From assembly GCA_024220505.1 (NCBI GenBank), contig JAKZZE010000010.1:1364001-1428000 (forward strand): 64,000 nucleotides of DNA. The letters are read 5' to 3'. The notes beneath the pieces were generated by a model. It searched no databases and was not told the origin of the DNA. It saw only the letters and a list, made by a program, of their open reading frames with translations. The translations under genes and the position numbers were made by a program. Below are positions 26,653-38,596 of this stretch, in pieces. Numbering within the stretch: position 1 is the stretch's first letter; every line of letters begins with the position of its first letter. This DNA comes from Rhizopus arrhizus (lineage: Eukaryota; Mucoromycota; Mucoromycetes; Mucorales; Rhizopodaceae).

Positions 26653-29249
26653 AGAATTGCGTTTTGTACTTTAGCTTTCTTCCCTTTTATAAATATCTGT
26701 TTAGATAATGTTCATATTCCCCATTTTTCATTCATTTGTATGTATTAATAAATAAAATCTTCAAAAAGAAAAACTTGTCCGATACTGTGTATTTATTTTT
26801 ATCAGTAGTCTGAAACATGCATATCCGTTAGAGTAAAACTGGATTCCTATAATGCTGGCGGCCCCATATGGTGGACTTCAAGTCTATTCTACGCATATTA
26901 AAAGTTCAATTTTCGTATGAAGAAAAATCATTGAGCTTATCTAAAAGAGTCCAGTTTACATTGTTGTAATGATTTATAGTAAAATGTGTTTAAGAGTAGG
27001 ATTTCTAAACTAGATTCATTGACATGTTTTGTGCATGTAATACAAAGCATATCCTCCTCCTCCTCAAATCTTCACTTTTTTGATAAAATAATTTCAATAA
27101 AATCACAATTACGCTGGAGCTCTTCAATGATGGATGAATGAGACAAGGCATTTTGCTCCTTTCCATCTTTGCTTAAAATTGTAAACGACCGTAGGGACAA
27201 GTTGTTGACAATATATAAAGTCTTGGCCATTTCTTTTTTATTGTTTCCTGATTGCCGATAACAGGTTTGATATCTGGTAAATTCACTTTAGGGTTAAGCT
27301 CAACTGTAGGTAAAGAATTTATTTATAGTCACAGCATACACAATAATTGTATTGATGCAATCGCGGATGAACACTGAGTCAACTGATGGAGCTGCAGTAA
27401 GGCATTTTGCAAGTAAAGGTTCTATACTATGATCATCTTTTTAAATGACGATAAAGCATTACCTTCTCGTAAAGTTATTGTTATTACATAAGTGGCAAGC
27501 GTTATCAAGAAATATTCTTTTCATTGTCATGGCAAAGAAAGTGATTAGTAACGATGATCAAAAAATGAATCGGACACTTTTTGAGCTCTCTTTTTTTCGA
27601 CACATGAAATTCGGCCAGATCGCACACAGAGTGCAAACAAAAAAAGTGTGCAATTAAATACTGTAAATGTACATCATGGGTATTGTGCCATGATGCATGC
27701 CTAAAGAATCTCACCAAAAAATTCTATACTCTATTAGCATAAACCTATTATTATCGATTAAGTCCTATTTAAAAAGGCTCTTTATTCAAACATTTCGAAA
27801 AAAACACTAATAAAATGCTGAATTGAATTTCTTAATACATATCCAAGTACATTGTTGCATGCTTTAGCAATTATAGTAAAGAGTGTTAAATGAATCACTA
27901 TTAGGCAATGAAAATCTGTTAGTTGGATTTTGTAAATCTACTGATTGAATTCTTTTAGGTACGCTCAATTATTTTTTTAATATGAAAATTGAGCTTTTAA
28001 TATCTGTTGAATGGATTTGAAGTTCACCATTTGGGACTGTCAGCATCATAATTGGTTTGGGTCCCTTGACTTGAAAAGCAGATATTTCATGAAATTCAGA
28101 CTTGTTGTACGACACCCAGTGATGTAAGACAAAATACATTAAGAGTAACCTTACACGTGTGTTTACTCACTATTGTGGCGCGGTTTTATTCACATTGGAA
28201 ACCCTTTACATGCTTACTTAACCTAACTGCGGTGTACTTATCGTTTTATCTCATTCTATCTAAAAGATATGTAATCTTTAATCATACAAGAAACATTGGA
28301 TTTTGGAATTGAATCAAAATGTGCTTTAGTAAACTTGTGCTGTTTACAATAATCAATCATTAAATCAGCTTGCCAATTTTGGGAGGAATTGCACTAAAAA
28401 TATAAATTGAATTAAACCCTTTGCTGTAGTCAGTAGAAGAAAACTTTGTACTCTTCAATTATGGTGTTATTTCCTCTTTGATTTTAAAATCTTCTGCATA
28501 AAGATGAAACAGCATTTTTCAAGCATAATTCTTGCTAATCTCTCACTTGTCCTTAATTTTATTTACGACAGCAGCATCAACAGATAGTTGTTCCTTGTAT
28601 CTATAATATATTAAATTTGCAATCTGATTTTCTGTATATTTTCTGTAAGTGCCTTTAGGTTGGCTATTTTCCATTCTCATCGCAAAATCTACATGTATGC
28701 TTATCTCACTTCACATTCTTTGATAAGTTTACATTTTTGTTTCTGAAGCTTTTCGACCTCATGAATTCTCGCAAACAGCTGATATTCGTTCACCGTCATC
28801 AAGTCTTTGACATTGTACTCAGTATTCAGCTTCATTTCTTCCAAAGAGTCATCTAATCGTGACAGACTAAATTACATATAATCGGATCATCTACGTTTCC
28901 TTTCAACATCCAAGAAAGGATAATATTAACAGGGAGACATAAGGGCAAAACAATCCACAAACTCAATCCTGTCAATCGATAAATAGCTTGGGAAGTCATG
29001 TGTCTTGATTTGATATATAATTAGAATACCTTAAATAGAGGATTGAAAAGATTCTTTCCCAGGAGTATAGAAGAATACTGTATACAGTTAGAACTAGTCT
29101 TAAATCTTTCTCAAATTGGAAAGCTCTTGAAATTTCTATTAGATAGGTTGAGAAAGAAAATATAAGTAATTAAAGCTAGTTGTGTTAACGATTAAAAAAA
29201 TAAAACTGTCTATTCATATATAGTAAATATAACAAAATAAGAAATTCAA
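26653..29249. other. 2.6-kb gene-poor stretch with decayed coding remnants on the minus strand
   Basis: Minus-strand open pieces suggest old genes. About 27240-27060 reads MAKTLYIVNNLSLRSFTILS and ends IIEILSKK-like before a stop. About 27400-27330 reads DSVFIRDCINTIIVYA, which faintly resembles a TBCC/RP2-type beta-helix. The transposase relic at 28555-28880 is listed separately. Elsewhere only AT-rich sequence is seen. Confidence 0.4.
28555..28880 (-). pseudogene. N-terminal relic of an IS630/Tc1-type transposase
   Basis: Read on the minus strand, one piece is SRLDDSLEEMKLNTEYN, ending in a Lys/Glu-rich stretch before a stop. It is followed by GTYRKYTENQIANLIYY and EQLSVDAAVV. The latter parallels the HTH lead-in YVRYTVQDKARFFDL of the transposase at 57683 and YRSYTDKQIINFISL at 47163. 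No DDE domain is recognisable downstream. Confidence 0.45.
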
Positions 29250-30597
29250 TTAGAATCTGCGCTTTGCTGCTCTTCTTGCGGCTGCAGCTGCTTGCTGTCT
29301 CTCACGGAGAGCACGTTCTTTTTCTAATTTTTCATAGTGCTTTTGTTGATCTTTAAAGTTTTCCATGAATCCTTTTGTGTTTTGTTGAAGTTCTTGAGGT
29401 TTCTTTACAAGCAAAGGAATGTTTAAAGCTTTACGGAGACTTGGGCTCTTTAAAGCAAGAATTTGACCAATAGAGAAAAAGTTAGAAGTGATCCAGTATA
29501 CAAAGACACCACTGGGCATCCAGGCGGTAAAGGGAAGAACAGCAAGAGAAAGAACACGGAAGACATTCTTCATACCTTTACTTTGTGGATTGGCAGCACC
29601 AGTTTCGGTACCAGCTTCCAAGACAGCCATCATACCTGCTGCACTGATGGCAGGGAGGATATAATAAGGATCTTTAGCGGTTAAATCAGTAAACCAGAGG
29701 GTACCTTCGTTTGACAATCCAGGAACAGATACCTCAGCCATACTACGAATAGCCATGAAAAAAGAGATCATGACAGGCATTTGGACAAGAGGAAGACCCA
29801 AGGACTTCATTGGGTGGCATTCATTCTTCTTGAACAAAGTTTGAATTTCTTGGCTGTATTTGTCTACGGACAAAACATCACCTTGAGATTGTGCAGTCTT
29901 CAAGTTGTTCATAATGCGAGTGACATCTGGGTTGATATTCATCAATTTAGCATTGTTTCTTTGGATTTTAATCATCAATGGCAGTAAAGCGATACGCACA
30001 GCAAGCGTAGCCACCGCAATGGTTCCCCACCAAGGAAGGCCACTGTATACGTGAATATATTCAAACATGGATTCTAATGCACCAACAGGTGTCATATTAC
30101 ATAAACCAAGGGCCTTGAATTCGCCAAGTTGTGCTGCTGAGTAAACAAGTGAATCAGGGGCAGAAGTCTGCACCGCTTGTTGGACAATTTCTTTGGCTGA
30201 TTCAGTTACCGGCTCGGTTGTTGATTCAGCTACTGGTGTCTGATCCTCGGTAGTACTCAAATGACGAACGTTCATATGGTTCATTACACTAAAGCTGCCT
30301 AACACTCGGGATCCGTTAAACTTTGTGGCTCTAACTGCAATAGTATTTAAAGACTGAGCTTTTGAACGTCCCAATAATCCTGTCGATAACTGTTCTTATG
30401 AATAAGTTTGATCTGTTTCTGCAAAGTCCCTTTTTTAAATTTATACTCACCATGCGAAGAGATCGTCCATGTTGTGTTGTGCATTGAAAAGCCCTGTGAA
30501 TTAAAAAAAAAGATCTTCAGTTAAACAATGCTTCTTTTTCAATTTGTAAAAGTAAATTTTACTTTTTAGTGGCAAAAATTCTTCTAGCTCCCAGCAT
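29250..30597 (-). CDS. OXA1: Mitochondrial inner-membrane insertase OXA1
   Basis: Three exons. Exon 1 starts at ATG 30597 (MLGARRIFATKK), exon 2 reads AFQCTTQHGRSLRM, and exon 3 runs from about 30378 (LSTGLLGRSKAQ) to the stop at 29250. The splices place a basic, Ser/Arg-rich mitochondrial presequence ahead of the main frame. The YidC/Oxa1/Alb3 domain begins at SGLPWWGTIAVATLAVRIAL, then continues with LPLMIKIQRNNAKL, PLVQMPVMISFFMAIRSMA, an aromatic segment GTLWFTDLTAKDPYYILPAI and PSGVFVYWITSNFFSIGQ. Five membrane segments are expected. The C-terminus is Lys/Arg-rich coiled coil (KALRERQQAAAAARRAAKRRF-like), the matrix tail that binds mitoribosomes. Oxa1 inserts mitochondrially encoded subunits such as Cox2, and also supports ATP synthase assembly. 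It shares a promoter region with ATP11. Confidence 0.95.
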
Positions 30598-30743
30598 GCT
30601 TTTTTGAAAATGAATTTTTTTTACAAAAGACAAGCAAGGGGTCTAATTGACAGTTTTGGAACCTGAAAGCTAGTCACAGTATATTCTAACTTTTTATTCT
30701 GCCCTGTCATTTTTTTTTTTTGGCACTTTTGTTTTTATTTGCA
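30598..30743. promoter_or_regulatory. Compact bidirectional promoter of OXA1 and ATP11
   Basis: Only 146 bp separate the start codons of two divergent genes for mitochondrial inner-membrane assembly. The gap is T-rich next to the ATP11 start. No single factor site can be named from sequence alone. Confidence 0.6.
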
Positions 30744-31846
30744 ATGCTTTCAAAACTTTCCTTTGCAAGACAACTTGGTACTTACCAAAAGAACTTTACT
30801 TTACAATCTTTTACTAGAGTTGCTGCTAGAAAAGGTAAAGCATTAACTCAATAACGTAAAAAGAGAGCAGATAAACTGAGATTGGCAGACTAGATCATGT
30901 TCGATTCTTGAATAGCACCATAAAACCTGTCAATTATGAATCAAAATACGCCGAAAAGATTAGAGAAGTTGCTAAAAGGTAAGACTAATAGCTACTGGAA
31001 AAGGAAAGAGGAAAAACACCACTTTATTCTTAGAGAAGGAATAACTATTGAAGAATTGAAGAAAAGAATTAAGGAAGAAGCAACTAAAAAGTTAAAAGAA
31101 GCAAAGCCAAAAAAGGTTGAGCCCAAGAAAGATATAAAAGCAAGTGTGAAACCCTCTCCTGCGGCTGTTGCAGCAAAATCCCAATTACCCTATGACTCTT
31201 CAGCACCTGTAAATCACCCAAAAAAAAAGTAAAGCTCAGTTGATTGACTAATGATTTATTGATAGACCTTAGATAAACTTGTAAAAGTCGAATTGTTAGA
31301 AAAGGAAACACCAGAGAACATTGAAAAGATCTGGACTGCAGGACATGCCAATAAAGACTGTATCACTGCTGTCATTCCTAGCGATATATATGACAAGTTG
31401 TATAAGCGTAGTCAAGATTATCCAATGGTAAAAGCCTTATTTCATATATTTATTTTTCTTTTTGCTTATAAATCACATCATAGTTTATTGTACCTATGCC
31501 ACGAGAAGAAGGTGTCGAATTTTATTTCCTTCAATTCAATTTCCATCAATGTCACTTTACTTCTCTTTTAGAATACAAGACAAAAGGCACAGAAGCAAGA
31601 CCTTTCTTAACACTGACACACTTTCCAGAACTTCAACAATCTAAGGGAATTGTACTGATGAAAGGTGATATTACTGATGAACCTCGTATGTTGGACACAG
31701 CCAATGCTCAGTTTTTGGCATTCGCCCTTCAGCAATTCTATGCTTCTGGCAGCGAAAACAACATGAAACTTGTAGAAAAGTTTCACAAGTCCCCAAGTCA
31801 ATTTGATTTCCAAGAACTTATTAAAGCTGTTGAAACGTTAGTCTAA
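30744..31846 (+). CDS. ATP11: ATP synthase F1 assembly chaperone ATP11 (ATPAF1)
   Basis: Starts at ATG 30744 with a mitochondrial presequence (MLSKLSFARQLGTYQ... RVAARK). Introns: donor at 30835 with acceptor CTAG before 30895; donor after AKR (about 30979) with acceptor before EGITIEELKKR; donor GTAAAT within the Ala/Pro/Lys linker (about 31209) with acceptor before TLDKLVKVELL; and donor after DYPM (31428) with acceptor before FIVPMPREEGVEFYF. The ATP11 core is clear: IEKIWTAGHANKDCITAVIP, LLEYKTKGTEARPFLTLTHF and KGIVLMKGDI. Length is about 275 residues, as usual. Atp11 binds free F1 beta subunits in the matrix before the F1 hexamer assembles. The frame beginning MNQNTPKR at 30936 is not the true start. 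Confidence 0.93.
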
Positions 31847-32351
31847 AATCGCGATTTAATTGATTTATCAATAAATAGAATAATTTTTATTTGTTTTGTA
31901 CAAAGAATAGTATCTTTTTTCTTTATTTGTTCTGGTAACTGTTTGTATAAAGTTTTAGGCTACGGGTGATTTATTTTTATAAATAACTGTGTTATACTTG
32001 ATTTGTATAGAAATAAAATTGTATTCTATATTAAAGATTTTTTTTTTTTCGTTTTTCTTGTGTTTATAGTGTCAAAGGAGTCTTCTTTTTCTACAAAAAA
32101 ATGCTTATTACAGCTCATAGGAATAGTATCTTAATTGATAAAGCTATCTATAGATTCTATGCCTGATCTATTGCTAGTCTAGTTGTTTAATATATTGCGA
32201 TAAAGAAGTACTGTTTGTATTGGAGTATCAGATGCATTTTGGTCGGACTCTGTTTTAGGTAAAAGAGGGAGAATGAATTTTCAGTTTATTTTTCACACCA
32301 GCTAAAATATTGTACATAACACAATTCTCAAAGCATATATATTATACTATA
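31847..32351. other. Intergenic: ATP11 3' flank and VPS72 promoter
   Basis: T-rich sequence with an AATAAA-like signal soon after the ATP11 stop; nothing else recognised. Confidence 0.5.
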
Positions 32352-33613
32352 ATGTCTTTGGTTAAGGAAAGGGAAAGACGTTCGAATGCTGGCAGTCGGT
32401 AAATTATTAGGAGAGTTTTGATAATCTGTAAAACAAAACTTACTCGAGACATAAAAACACAGAATGCGTGCTTTGTTAAATCAAGAAGTAGAAATAGAAG
32501 AATTATTTGAATACAAAGAAAATGACGAAAGCGATCAAGAGTTCTTAGAGAAAAGTATGAAACAGGCATTTCTCTTTTATAACAACGGATTTTAATCTTT
32601 TTTTCCTGAATAGTGATTGAGGAGGAAGAGGATAAAGTTGATTCAGATTTTGATCTTGATTCGTCTGAAGGTGAACAAGAACATGTTGAAGAAGGAAGAA
32701 TACAAGATAAAGAAATCGCAAAAGAAGAGAAAAAGGTGAAAGAGAGTAATTGCTTTATTTACAACTTTACTTATTCTTTTTCTTAGTCGCATAAAAGCGT
32801 TATACCAAAGACCTTTAAAGCTCCACGCAAGCCACTTGAAAAGCGAAAAAGAAAAAGAGAAACAGAAAGCACTGTGAGCAGTAATGAGGATCGCATAGTG
32901 AGGCAGTCTTCGAGACGAAACACAATGCTTAATCGCATACTTTTAGAAGGTCAGCTAAAAGAGAGCGAAAAGAAAAAGGTACGAGAAAAGCAGCATATGT
33001 GAGTGATATTCAATATAACAAGTCAATCCTTTAGGCTGCTCAACCCAAAAGAGAAAAGTCAATTAGTTATGAGCTAAGCCAAGAAGAATTGTTAGCAGAG
33101 GCTGCAATAACGGAAGAAAAGAATATGTCATCGTTATTAGAATGGCAAAAGAAGGAAGAGGAGCGTAAAGCAAATGTAAAAGTAAAAAGGGGAAAAGAAT
33201 TAAAGGAGCCATATATAAGGTATTATTCGTATATTGAAAGATGCCCAGAGGAAGAAAAAGAAGAGGATGAGTCAAAAGAAGATTTGGAGCCTATGGGAAG
33301 AAATTTTGTTACTTTTCTAGAAAGCTTTGAAGAAGAAAGTATAGTTACGGATGACCTTGAATCAACTGAACTCATAAATTGTTTATCTTCTTGGTCAGAC
33401 AAGCGACCAAAACCAAATAAACCTTGTTTGTGTCCAATCACCGGTGAATTAGCAATATATAAGGATCCATATACAAATGTGCCTTATGCAAATATAAACG
33501 CATATAGAGTTATTAAGTCATGTTTAAAGAATCAAATGAAATGGTCCTCTACACTTGGACTGTATCTAGGTAATTTACCAAGTGCGAAAGGTGTCCCAGA
33601 AGGATGGGATTAA
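32352..33613 (+). CDS. VPS72: VPS72/YL1 (Swc2), H2A.Z-binding subunit of SWR1-type remodeller
   Basis: Exon 1 (32352 to about 32399) encodes SLVKERERRSNAGSR. The splice to 32463 gives GSRMRALLNQEVEIEELF, the YL1 N-terminal signature that contacts histone H2A.Z-H2B. An acidic stretch follows (EEEEDKVDSDFDLDSSEGE), then the basic KTFKAPRKPLEKRKRKRE and a linker QSSRRNTMLNR. The YL1 C-terminal domain ends the protein: CPITGELAIYKDPYTNVPYA, then YRVIKSCLK. Four introns are placed, all short. Length is about 350 residues. Swc2/YL1 is a subunit of the SWR1 complex that exchanges H2A for H2A.Z in the nucleus; in animals YL1 is also part of TIP60/SRCAP. Confidence 0.93.
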
Positions 33614-33758
33614 ATTAGTCAAATATTGTAAATAAAATTAGGATTGGAAAAAATATCCCAGTTAAAATAAGAAAGATTTGTCACGTATGCAACGCTATAA
33701 AATCTCAAGGGTTCTATTGTATTTTTGATTTTCTTCCCTTTTATTACTTTTATTCATT

Positions 33759-35515
33759 ATGATAAATATGGAAAAAAATGGGGTTATTGAACACAATGAA
33801 GTAGCTGATGAGGAACGCTCAACTGGGTATGAATCAAGAGAATATAGCTCTTCTTCATCATATGTTGCACCATCACCCTCAGAATCGAAGGCTCTTTTGT
33901 GGAAATTGGATTTACGCATCATTCCCCTCATTGGTGCACTTTATCTTTGTTCTTTTCTGGATCGTGTCAACATCGGAAACGCTAGACTCGCTGGTCTAAC
34001 TACTGATCTGAATATCAGTCCTAATGTTTATAACGCTGCTTTATCTATTTTTTTTGCTGGTTATGTATGTCATTATTCCTTCTTATTTCAATACCTGTCT
34101 AAATGTATTATAGGTCTTGTTTGAAATACCCTCTAACATGATTTTAAAAGTCATTGGCCCTAGTAAATGGATACCTATTGTCATGATATCTTGGGGCACA
34201 GTAGTAAGCCTTACATGAATTCAAATACTATTTTTATTCAAGCTTTCTTTTCTTCAGATGGCATGCATGGCAGCCTGTAAAAATTCAGCTGGGCTTTTGG
34301 CTTCTCGCTTCTTTTTAGGGATAACTGAGGCTGGCCTATTTCCTGGTATTATATTTTATCTATCGTTGTGGTATACTCGAGGCGAACAAGCTACGCGCGT
34401 TGCCCTTTTCTTTTCTTGTTCTACTTTAGCCGGTGTAATGATTCATTGTATTGTTTCTAAATGTGGACTGATTTTTTTTATAGGCATTTGGAGGGGTGCT
34501 TGCATATGGAATTATGCAAATGGATGGAGCTGGTGGTCTTCACGGTTGGCAATGGATTTTTATCATTGAAGCTATACCTACCTTGCTTCTTGCATTTGCA
34601 GCTTATGCCTTACTTCCAGATTTTCCAGAAAATTCAAAATGTAAGAGTTGTGAACACTAGTATGATACACAAAGTATTTATCTTTTTGTTTGTGCAGTCA
34701 TCAATGACAGAGAGCGTGAAATTATAGTTCATAGATTAAAAAAAGATGCAGGTCCAGCAAACCAAACGCATTTTTCATGGAAACAATTCAGATCGACGTT
34801 TACTGACTATAAGGTTTACTATCATGCTCTTCTTTTCCTTTGCGGCTGTATACCCCTTTACTCTTTAAGTCTGTTCATGCCTAGTATTATTGAAGGCATG
34901 GGATTTACTGAACTTAATGCACAAGCAATGACAGCTCCTCCTTATGCCGTGGGTAAAAAAATTAAATATTTAATATTCCATTATGTTTCTTTAATACTTT
35001 ATCTAGCCTGTATTATGACCATTTTAGTATCAATGCATGCAGACAAAAAGCGTGAACGAGGCTTACATGTTGCAGTACCCGCTGCTTTTAGTGCCATTGG
35101 ATACGCTCTTTTAATTATTCTTCGCGACAGAGGACCAGTGGCAATGTATATTGCTTCTTTTATTGCGGCAGCAGGCGTCTTTGCTCAGATTCCTCCTATA
35201 GTCACCTGGCTTACAAGCAATATTGGTGGACATACAAAGCGTGGTGTAGCGTCAGCCTTTCTAGTTTCGGTTGGTAACATAGGTGGCGCTATGGCTGGGC
35301 AAATATATCGTTCAAATGATGCACCACTGTATGTACATGGCAACACAGCTGTCTTGTGTGTTTTGTGTAGTACTGTGATTTTGTCGCTCATATTTAAATA
35401 CCTTTTAATCCGAGAGAATGCCAGGCGTAATAATTTGACACCAGAAGAACACATTACGGAAGCTTATGGTGAGGAACTTTGTGATCTTCACCCTGGTTTC
35501 AGATATTTATCATAA
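33759..35515 (+). CDS. MFS anion:cation symporter, allantoate/nicotinate permease type (Dal5-like)
   Basis: Twelve-segment major facilitator in six exons. The cytosolic N-terminus is Ser/Glu-rich. The first helix is preceded by LLWKLDLRIIPLIGALYLCS and followed by FLDRVNIGNARLAGL, the standard ACS-family signature. Other family hits: FEIPSNMILKVIGPSKWIP, the ASRFFLGITEAGLFPGIIFY segment, YTRGEQATRVALFF, GWQWIFIIEAIPTLLLA, and PDFPENSKF before the central loop. The second half has the conserved NIGGHTKRGVASAF with N in a helix and GQIYRSNDAPLYVHGN. Splices keep the frame at VLFEIPSN, MACMAA, AFGGVLAY, FINDRE and ACIMTILV. Relatives transport allantoate, ureidosuccinate, nicotinate or vitamins into the cell with protons; the substrate cannot be told from sequence here. 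Confidence 0.9.
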
Positions 35516-36396
35516 GCCATATTCTCTCAATTAGATTTATTAAAACACATATATTGTATAAACGGCACATAAGTAATATGCGCTTGGTGTTTATTCTATA
35601 AGCAAAGCTGTTTTTAATAAATCATTTTCTTATTTTACTTATTACTTTTTGTTGTATAGAATAAAGCAACAAAGTACTCATTGTTGCTATTATTCTTATT
35701 CTATCTTTTGCAGCATTTTTTTTATTTTATTTGCACGAATTTTTTTCTCAAAAGCATACTAATAATTTCAGAATAAAGTGTATTGTAGTTATTTAATGTT
35801 AACATATCCATATAACTTTCTTTGCTATTTATATCCAGTTTAATATATGAAATATTTATCTCTAGATAAATACAAAACATATTACTGTTTATGAAGAAAT
35901 AAATCAATTACGGTATAAACCATCAAGGTTTTCCAATGTACACAATGTACACATATTTTTTTAAATGGATAATCCAGTGTAATTGTCAGTAATACACCTG
36001 AGGGTCCTTAGCAAAATTTAGCAGTCCCACTTTGCTACAGCTCAAATATTGGTTGACTCCCAAACTAATACAATAATGTTCGTAAGTAACTAAGCAGTTA
36101 TTAAGGATCAAGAATATAAGCTTCGTTTTGAATTTTGATTACCCATGGAAGAAAAAATATTAGCTAATATAGTATACTTTTTTTTTACAAATTTTTCTAA
36201 AAAATGTCAGCCACATTTCTCCAAAGTCTGAGATTAAACAATCTAAAAATTCACTGAATTTCTGCAAAATCAGTAGAGTCACCCCTGAGTTTGAATGGGA
36301 CTTTTTTCCAAATAAAATAAAAAAGTCTGTTTTGTTCAAGGACTATTTCAAACAAAAGAGAGTACCGATCCCCTTTCCAATCACATAGTTTATATA
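35516..36396. other. Intergenic: MFS 3' flank, dispersed repeat, PRPP synthetase promoter
   Basis: Apart from the short repeat at 35674-35784, AT-rich sequence without coding potential. Confidence 0.5.
35674..35784 (+). repeat. Dispersed short repeat, copy 2 (first copy at 3704-3794)
   Basis: Same orientation as copy 1. It begins GTACTCATTGTTGCTATTAT and ends AGAATAAAGTGTATT. It differs from copy 1 by an insertion of about 18-20 bases after CTATCTTTT and by scattered substitutions. Confidence 0.75.
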
Positions 36397-37456
36397 ATGT
36401 CTGATAACGCCATTAAAATTTTTACTGGTAACTCTCACCCCGAGCTTGCCAAACTTGTTGCTAGTCGTATGGGTATTGATTTGGCTAAGGCCGTTGTCAT
36501 GAAATATTCCAACCAAGAGACCTCTGTTACAGTTGGAGAGTCCGTTCGTGATGAAGATGTTTTTATTATCCAGTCAGGCTGTGGTGAAATAAATGACAAT
36601 TTGATGGAATTGCTGATCTTGATCAATGCCTGTAAAACGGCCTCTGCTCGTAGAGTTACAGCTGTCATCCCTTGTTTCCCTTATGCTCGACAAGACAAAA
36701 AAGATAAGAGCCGCGCACCCATTACTGCCAAATTGGCAGCCAACATGTTGACTGTTGCTGGTGCAAATCATGTTATCACTATGGATCTTCATGCTTCTCA
36801 AATTCAAGGTTTTTTTAATATTCCTGTAGACAATCTGTATTGTGAACCTTCCATGATCAAATACATTCGTACTCAGATTCCTGACTGGAAGAATGCTATC
36901 ATTGTTTCCCCTGATGCTGGGGGTGCTAAACGGTAAGAATGAGTGATATCCGTGTGAATAGATCTCTTATTATAAAAATAGCGCCACTTCAATTGCCGAC
37001 CGTCTCGAACTTGATTTTGCCTTGATTCACAAGGAACGTAAGAGAGCCAATGAAGTTTCTCGTATGGTTTTGGTAGGTGATGTTCAGGGAAAGATTGCTA
37101 TCTTAGTTGATGATATGGCAGACACTTGCGGTACACTTGGGTTAGCCGCTAAGACTTTGGTTGAAAATGGTGCTATTAAAGTGTATGCTATTGTTGCTCA
37201 TGGTATTCTTTCTGGTAAGGCTATTAAGGTTATCAATGAATCTGTCATTGAAAAGCTTGTTGTTACAAACACAATCCCTCACCACGATAAAATGGTAATA
37301 TATAGAATTGTGTGATGATTGTGAAAACTAATTTTTTATTAGGCTATTTGTCCTAAACTTGACATTATTGATATCTCTCCAACTCTTGCTGAAGCCATCC
37401 GTAGAACTCATAATGGTGAATCAGTATCTTACCTCTTTTCTCATGCTCCTGAATAA
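36397..37456 (+). CDS. PRS: Ribose-phosphate pyrophosphokinase (PRPP synthetase)
   Basis: Three exons giving about 318 residues, the usual size of class I PRPP synthetases. Motifs: [12 protein letters not shown] and VASRMGI at the start, [13 protein letters not shown], the ATP-binding [50 protein letters not shown] before the first splice (about 36932-36979), [19 protein letters not shown], and the PRPP loop [11 protein letters not shown]. The third exon ends LFSHAPE. It makes PRPP from ATP and ribose 5-phosphate in the cytosol for purine, pyrimidine, NAD, His and Trp synthesis. No non-homologous regulatory insert (as in yeast Prs1/Prs5) is seen, so this resembles Prs2/3/4. The exact paralogue number is not assigned. 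Confidence 0.95.
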
Positions 37457-37860
37457 GCTCCCTTCTCATATTTATTTATTTCTTTTTGTACTCATTTTTA
37501 AAAAAAATACAATATTCTTTCATTTTTCACTGTAGAGCATATATGTAATGCATAGACAGACTTATTCAATAATAGCTTTAACTTGCTGAAATATTACTTC
37601 TTTATCCATTAACCCAACAAGGTCGTATTCCTATTACGACAACTGAAACAAATTCTTATTGCTGTTCTTTGTTATTGTGTTATAGATTAATGATAGCAAA
37701 TAATTGGTTAAAACAACTTTTATAGAAAAGTTCTTTTTGCTTTATTAGACTTCCACTTCGGAATAATCGTTTAGGGAAGAGATGATCTTTTTTACCTCCT
37801 GCTTTTTTTTTATCTCCTGCTTTTTTTTTTGACGCTTTTTTTTTTGTTAAATCAGTATCA

Positions 37861-38529
37861 ATGAAGCGAATAGGAACCGTGTCAGTACTATGCCTAGTTA
37901 TACTTGTTATTACAACTATTTCACTCTTATACAATAAACAAATCAATCCCCTAAAGTTGCAATCTTCTGATGTTATGAAATCTTCAGAATTTGCTCCTGA
38001 AGAGAATACCCAAGTCATAATGGGACACATGACAAATCAAACAGAAAGGTTAATTAAAAGATTATTTTAGAAGCAGTTTTCTCACAATTTGTAAAAATAC
38101 AGAGCAGAGCTTGGTAGAGCAACATGGAAGGTATTTTTTAAAAGATTTTTATTTATACTGGTGAAGCTTAAAAGAGAAACTGTAGTTTTTACATACAATG
38201 ATGGCAAGGTATCCTGAAATTCCAACGAAGAGAGAACGTGAGTCCTTAAATGACTTTATGTTTCTCTTTTCCAAATTATATCCTTGTGGTGAATGGTAAT
38301 TAACAATGAGAATTCTGGCGGAAAACTGAACTAAAAGGCCAATCTGTATAGTGCACATCATTTCAATCAGCTCATTACCAAATACCCACCTCAGACTTCG
38401 TCAAGATCAGCTGCTTCACAGTGGCTTTGTGCTATGCATAATAGAGTAAATGAAAGGCTTAGAAAGCCAATTTTTGATTGCAGTGATATTGAATCAAAAT
38501 ATCCTTGCGGATGTGCCGAAGAAAAATAA
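37861..38529 (+). CDS. ERV2: FAD-linked sulfhydryl oxidase, ERV2-type (ER membrane-anchored)
   Basis: Four exons, about 170 residues. The N-terminus MKRIGTVSVLCLVILVITTI is a signal anchor, then a short stem. The Erv/ALR fold starts at AELGRATWK (FAD-binding WK) and continues after a splice as FLHTMMARYPEIPTKRERES, LFSKLYPCGEC with the catalytic CxxC (CGEC, its last Cys split by an intron), HHFNQL and KYPPQTSSRSAASQW. It then reads LCAMHNRVNERLRKP with the Cys-His-Asn FAD-binding motif, FDCSDIE, and the C-terminal CGC shuttle pair (CGCAEEK). The anchor plus C-terminal CxC match yeast Erv2, which passes disulphides to PDI in the ER lumen. No mitochondrial Erv1 N-terminal Cys pair is seen. Confidence 0.93.
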
Positions 38530-38596
38530 TGCAAATGCTTTAATTTCAGCTCATAATAAAGAATCCTTTTTTTTTTTTTTTTTCTTCTAGAAAAAA

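Noticed and set aside
30936..31232. ORF starting MNQNTPKRLEKLLKGK as the ATP11 start
   Set aside because: Its first part lies across an intron in the wrong frame. Splicing from ATG 30744 gives a mitochondrial presequence and runs in frame into the ATP11 core.
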